Shown: positions 48,224 through 48,229 of the stretch, one piece after another | Position numbering within the stretch: position 1 is the stretch's first letter | Layout of the letters: each line of letters opens with the position of its first letter | Source: Borrelia coriaceae | GTDB taxonomy: Bacteria; Spirochaetota; Spirochaetia; Borreliales; Borreliaceae | Assembly: GCF_023035295.1 (NCBI RefSeq) | Contig: NZ_CP075081.1 | Coordinates: 1 to 48,229, forward strand | Direction: 5' to 3' | DNA length: 48,229 nt | Made by a program: the position numbers and the translations under genes | Notes under the pieces: model-generated | Databases searched by the model: none | Told to the model about the DNA's origin: nothing | What the model saw: the letters and a program-made list of their open reading frames with translations, nothing else

Positions 48224-48229
48224 ATTTAG

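Noticed and set aside
1..48229. Linear plasmid with hairpin telomeres, as is common in Borrelia
   Set aside because: No telomere-like inverted sequence is seen at either end, and the end carries the ribosome-binding site of the first gene.
1..48229. rRNA, tRNA genes or insertion sequences
   Set aside because: I saw no tRNA-like cloverleaf, no rRNA sequence and no transposase frame; the tyrosine recombinase-like genes lack flanking repeats of a mobile element.

Overview
The window is plasmid/prophage DNA of a Borrelia spirochaete. It is very AT-rich and carries the Borrelia plasmid-maintenance quartet (PF57/62, PF50, PF32/ParA, PF49), Bdr and Mlp proteins, BlyA/BlyB holin genes, and the long late operon of cp32-type (phiBB-1-like) prophages. 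No erp or rev genes are seen and the bdr genes lie between portal and large terminase, which leans towards a relapsing-fever-group species. That placement is inference.

The window holds two cp32-like genomes joined head to tail: unit A (about 1-20448) and unit B (about 20449-48229). Each has the order par quartet (+), ERF annealing protein (+), late operon (-: lysis, tail, head, portal, bdr, terminase), Mlp-type lipoprotein (+), tyrosine recombinase-like gene (+), then a minus-strand early block (DUF261-type protein, unknown gene, SSB, small membrane protein, YqaJ-type exonuclease). The last bases carry a ribosome-binding site placed for the ATG at position 1. The exonuclease leader at the end of the window also pairs with the ERF leader that follows the first par locus. 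The window is therefore probably a complete circular replicon of 48,229 bp opened at the PF57/62 start.

The fusion has consequences. Only unit A has an intact parA; unit B keeps about 18 codons of it. Unit A has lost about 7.6 kb of tail genes (relative to B), leaving an in-frame DUF764-DUF735 chimera. A second deletion fused the DUF1357 scaffold-like gene to a DUF228 gene. Its DUF1506 gene is frameshifted by a 143-bp deletion, its exonuclease has an amber codon, and its DUF685 gene has a TGA. Unit B keeps the full tail set but has in-frame stops in DUF685 and DUF276, a frameshift in DUF735, no blyB, and a methyltransferase fragment. Packaging and most head genes are intact in both units.

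How the genes would work together: the par quartet replicates and partitions the circle. The exonuclease, ERF annealase and SSB form a Red-like recombination set, whose leaders form inverted repeats around each par locus. Late genes build a contractile-tail-like particle (sheath, tube, tape measure, baseplate), package DNA (TerS/TerL/portal) and lyse the cell (BlyA/BlyB, perhaps with the DUF261 protein). A shared A-tract promoter/operator motif lies upstream of ERF, exonuclease, holin and portal genes. DUF and PF family names are from recall of the families, not from a search.
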